Of a stretch of DNA of 64,000 bases, positions 62,313 to 64,000 are shown piece after piece. The stretch spans positions 248,001 through 312,000 of the forward strand of contig NZ_BMMH01000002.1 in the NCBI RefSeq assembly GCF_014645735.1, in the 5' to 3' direction. A model generated the notes under the pieces. That model saw nothing but the letters and a program-made list of their open reading frames with translations, searched no databases and was not told the origin of the DNA. The translations under genes and the position numbers were made by a program. Numbering within the stretch: position 1 is the first letter of the stretch; the number at the start of each line of letters is the position of its first letter. Source of the DNA: Nocardia jinanensis. Its GTDB lineage: Bacteria > Actinomycetota > Actinomycetes > Mycobacteriales > Mycobacteriaceae.

Positions 62313-63119
62313 TCAGGCCTCGGCCGACAGGGCCGCGATATCGCCAAGGTCCACCGCGACCCCTTGTGCCAGCGCGTCGGACACCAACTCTGCGCCCGAG
62401 ACGACCAGCGAGATGATGCGCTCCCGGGCGCGCTTGTCGAGCCGATAGAGAGGTCCGGCGAGGCCCAGCGCGCCGACGACCCGGCCGTCGTCGCGGATCG
62501 CGGCCGAGACACCCCAGATGCCCTCGTCCACTTCGCCGAAACTCTGCACCCATCCCAGCCCGGCTACGGTGGCGATGTCCGCCTCGATCTGTTCCCTTTC
62601 GGCCTCGGGTAGCTGCTGGGTGGCAAGGAAGGCGCGGCGCTCACGGGGCGGCATCGACGCGAGCAGTACCCGGGCGGCTGATCCCCGGTGCAGCGACATG
62701 AGCACCCCGGGTTCGAACTGCAGCCGGACCGGGTGTGTGGACTCCGCCCGGTCCAGGCACAGCACGTGGTGGTTGACCCGGGCGACCAGCAGTGTCGTCT
62801 CCCCGCTCAGATCGCACACCGCCTCCATCACCGGGCGGGTCGTCTCGGGCAGTGAACCGCGCGCCGCCCGCGCGGCGCGGCCCATCCCGACGGCGGTCCA
62901 GGACAGCCGGTACCCGCCCCGGCCGTCCTCTTCCACGAGTTCGTTGTCCCGCAGCGCGGACAGGTAGCGGTAGACCGAGCTGACCGGCAGGCCGAGTTCT
63001 GCCGCGAGATCGGCGACGCTGCGCGTGTGCCGGGTCTCGGAGAACGCCAGCAAGATGCGCAGCAGTTTGCGCGAGCTCGACGAGCCGCTGCGGCCGGTGG
63101 CCTGATCTTGCTGCGTCAC
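62313..63119 (-). CDS. IclR-family regulator
   Basis: GTG at 63119 gives 268 residues (VTQQDQATGRSG). Residues 20-80 are the winged helix-turn-helix (LLRILLAFSETRHTRSVADL, AAELGLPVSSVYRYLSALRD). The effector domain has ARVNHHVLCLDRAESTHPVR, LHRGSAARVLLASMPPRERR and WGVSAAIRDDGRVVGALGLA, the usual ligand-pocket blocks. It is divergent from the FAD monooxygenase gene and is its most likely regulator, acting at the inverted repeat between them. IclR proteins often control aromatic-acid catabolism. Confidence 0.9.
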   Translation of the reverse strand: MTQQDQATGRSGSSSSRKLLRILLAFSETRHTRSVADLAAELGLPVSSVYRYLSALRDNELVEEDGRGGYRLSWTAVGMGRAARAARGSLPETTRPVMEAVCDLSGETTLLVARVNHHVLCLDRAESTHPVRLQFEPGVLMSLHRGSAARVLLASMPPRERRAFLATQQLPEAEREQIEADIATVAGLGWVQSFGEVDEGIWGVSAAIRDDGRVVGALGLAGPLYRLDKRARERIISLVVSGAELVSDALAQGVAVDLGDIAALSAEA

Positions 63120-63393
63120 AGCGCGTCCTGCACTCGGGTCGGTTGTGCTCGCTCGGCAGCGGTCACCACGGGAAGACGTTTCGGCACGTCGATGATGGTG
63201 GCAGAGCGCGTCCGCGCGATCACGCGCGGGCCCACACCGGTGCCGCATCGCTCTCGGCCGAGCGAGGAAATTCTCGTATTGTGGTAATTGCCTCGGTCAA
63301 AGTTTCGCATCCTTATCGGGTTCTTTTCCGGGAAGTTTCGTGTTGACGCCTGCTTAAATGGGTATTGACCAGCGATTTGCCTTTCGCTACCAT

Positions 63394-63430
63394 TCTCACA
63401 ATGGACATCAGATGTTACCACATTGTGAGA
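63394..63430. promoter_or_regulatory. Perfect 10-bp inverted repeat, candidate IclR operator
   Basis: TCTCACAATG and CATTGTGAGA are exact reverse complements separated by 17 nt, 38 nt before the monooxygenase start. The stretch 63270-63430 is AT-rich, as a divergent promoter should be. Confidence 0.72.
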
Positions 63431-63467
63431 GGATGAATCAGGCGTGCATGGTGACAGGTCGAGCGGC

Positions 63468-64000
63468 GTGAGTGAATCCACCGTGGTGGTCGCAGGATTC
63501 GGCCCGGTGGGTGCGGTCGCGACGCTGGCGCTCGCCAGGGCGGGGGTCGAGGTCACGGTGGTGGACGACGGCATCCAGGTCCGGGGCGACCTCGCCGAGT
63601 CACGCGCCTCCACGTTCCACCCCTCCACACTCGAGATGCTCGACGAGCTCGACGTCAGCGAGGCCCTGCACGAGGTGGGGCTGATCGCCGACACCTACCA
63701 GTACCGGGACCGCAACGAAGGCGTCGTGGCGCGCTTCGACCTGGCCGCACTGTCCGGGGACACCCGGTTCCCCTACCGCCTGCAGTGCGAGCAGGCGCAC
63801 CTCGTGCGCATCATCGGCGACCGGATCGCCGGGATGTCCAACGTGTCCTACCTCGACCAGTCCAAGGTCGAGAGTGTCGAGAGCGTGGCGGATGAGGTGC
63901 TGACGACGATCGAGGGCCCGCAGGGACGCAGTACGCTGCGCTCCCGCTGGCTGCTCGGCGCGGACGGGGCGCACAGCGCAGTCCGGCGCTCGCTGGGTAT
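63468..64000 (+). CDS. FAD-dependent aromatic-ring monooxygenase, partial
   Basis: GTG at 63468 opens a frame that runs off the right edge; 177 residues are visible. The start VVVAGFGPVGAVATLALARA is the Rossmann FAD site of the PheA/TfdB group (GxGPxG), followed by AESRASTFHPSTLEMLDELD, LQCEQAHLVRIIGDRIAGM and LLGADGAHSAVRRSLG with the GD motif region of group A flavin hydroxylases. Such enzymes hydroxylate phenols or related aromatics with NAD(P)H and oxygen. It is controlled, by position, by the divergent IclR protein. More of the pathway should lie to the right. Confidence 0.88.
   Translation, partial: MSESTVVVAGFGPVGAVATLALARAGVEVTVVDDGIQVRGDLAESRASTFHPSTLEMLDELDVSEALHEVGLIADTYQYRDRNEGVVARFDLAALSGDTRFPYRLQCEQAHLVRIIGDRIAGMSNVSYLDQSKVESVESVADEVLTTIEGPQGRSTLRSRWLLGADGAHSAVRRSLG

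Noticed and set aside
1..64000. CRISPR arrays, tRNA or rRNA genes
   Set aside because: I found no regularly spaced repeats and no tRNA- or rRNA-like sequence on either strand by reading; a dedicated scan could still find a diverged tRNA.

Overview
The window is high-GC DNA with strongly GC-rich third codon positions, frequent GTG and some TTG starts, and mycobacterial-style gene families: ESX/type VII secretion (T7SS) substrates, PE/PPE-like pairs with EspG chaperones, a DUF4333 lipoprotein, a CtpH/CtpI-type ATPase, a FadE34-like dehydrogenase with a KstR-type box, and NDMA-dependent alcohol dehydrogenase. This points to the Mycobacteriales and most likely to Nocardia or a close relative. The genus is inferred by eye, not by a database search.

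Region 1 (1-8486, minus strand) is a T7SS effector cassette. In transcription order it holds a 568-aa immunity-like protein, a 674-aa PPE/WXG-like secreted protein, EspG, a YbaB-like protein, a decayed partial copy of the immunity-like gene, an EspC-like protein, and a large effector with a WXG100-like head whose C-terminus lies beyond the left edge. The first three genes are joined by 4-nt overlaps.

Region 2 (8.8-10.7 kb) has a GlxA/AraC regulator, a truncated DUF4254 gene and two small ORFs. Region 3 (10.8-15.5 kb, plus strand) is a second T7SS substrate locus: EspC-like, an EspA-like effector, PE, PPE, a 34-codon micro-ORF that exactly bridges PPE to EspG, EspG, two WXG100 proteins and a terminator. 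An 11-bp perfect inverted repeat lies just before its first gene. No ESX machinery gene (ecc/mycP) is present in either locus. A lipoprotein, a proline-rich membrane protein and a transglycosylase follow (15.5-18.6 kb).

Region 4 (18.7-42.7 kb) is mostly catabolic: a GH3 glycosidase, a secreted CE1-type esterase, a nitronate monooxygenase remnant, a sterol/lipid group (tandem acyl-CoA dehydrogenase with a KstR box, Tat-exported cholesterol oxidase, SRPBCC protein, TetR, HpnE-like and MpaB-like oxidoreductases, short-chain dehydrogenases, TesB, CYP, thiolase remnant, MaoC), CysQ, two alcohol dehydrogenases and a TauE exporter.

Region 5 (42.9-44.3 kb) holds broken accessory genes: a resolvase remnant and an S1-domain gene cut by a frameshift and an amber codon. 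Region 6 (44.3-61.1 kb) holds an AlkX-like glycosylase, an NAD-binding/DUF2867 protein, a 1547-aa P-type ATPase, a LuxR fragment, a PRC-barrel/DUF2382 stress protein, LysA, a two-gene redox signalling pair (REC fused to a thioredoxin-reductase-like protein, then a cNMP-domain histidine kinase) and a large LuxR-type ATPase regulator.

Region 7 (61.1-64 kb) has a defective IS982 element with 25-bp ends, a degenerate IS5 remnant, and the start of an aromatic-type catabolic cluster (IclR and an FAD monooxygenase, divergent around a perfect 10-bp inverted repeat).
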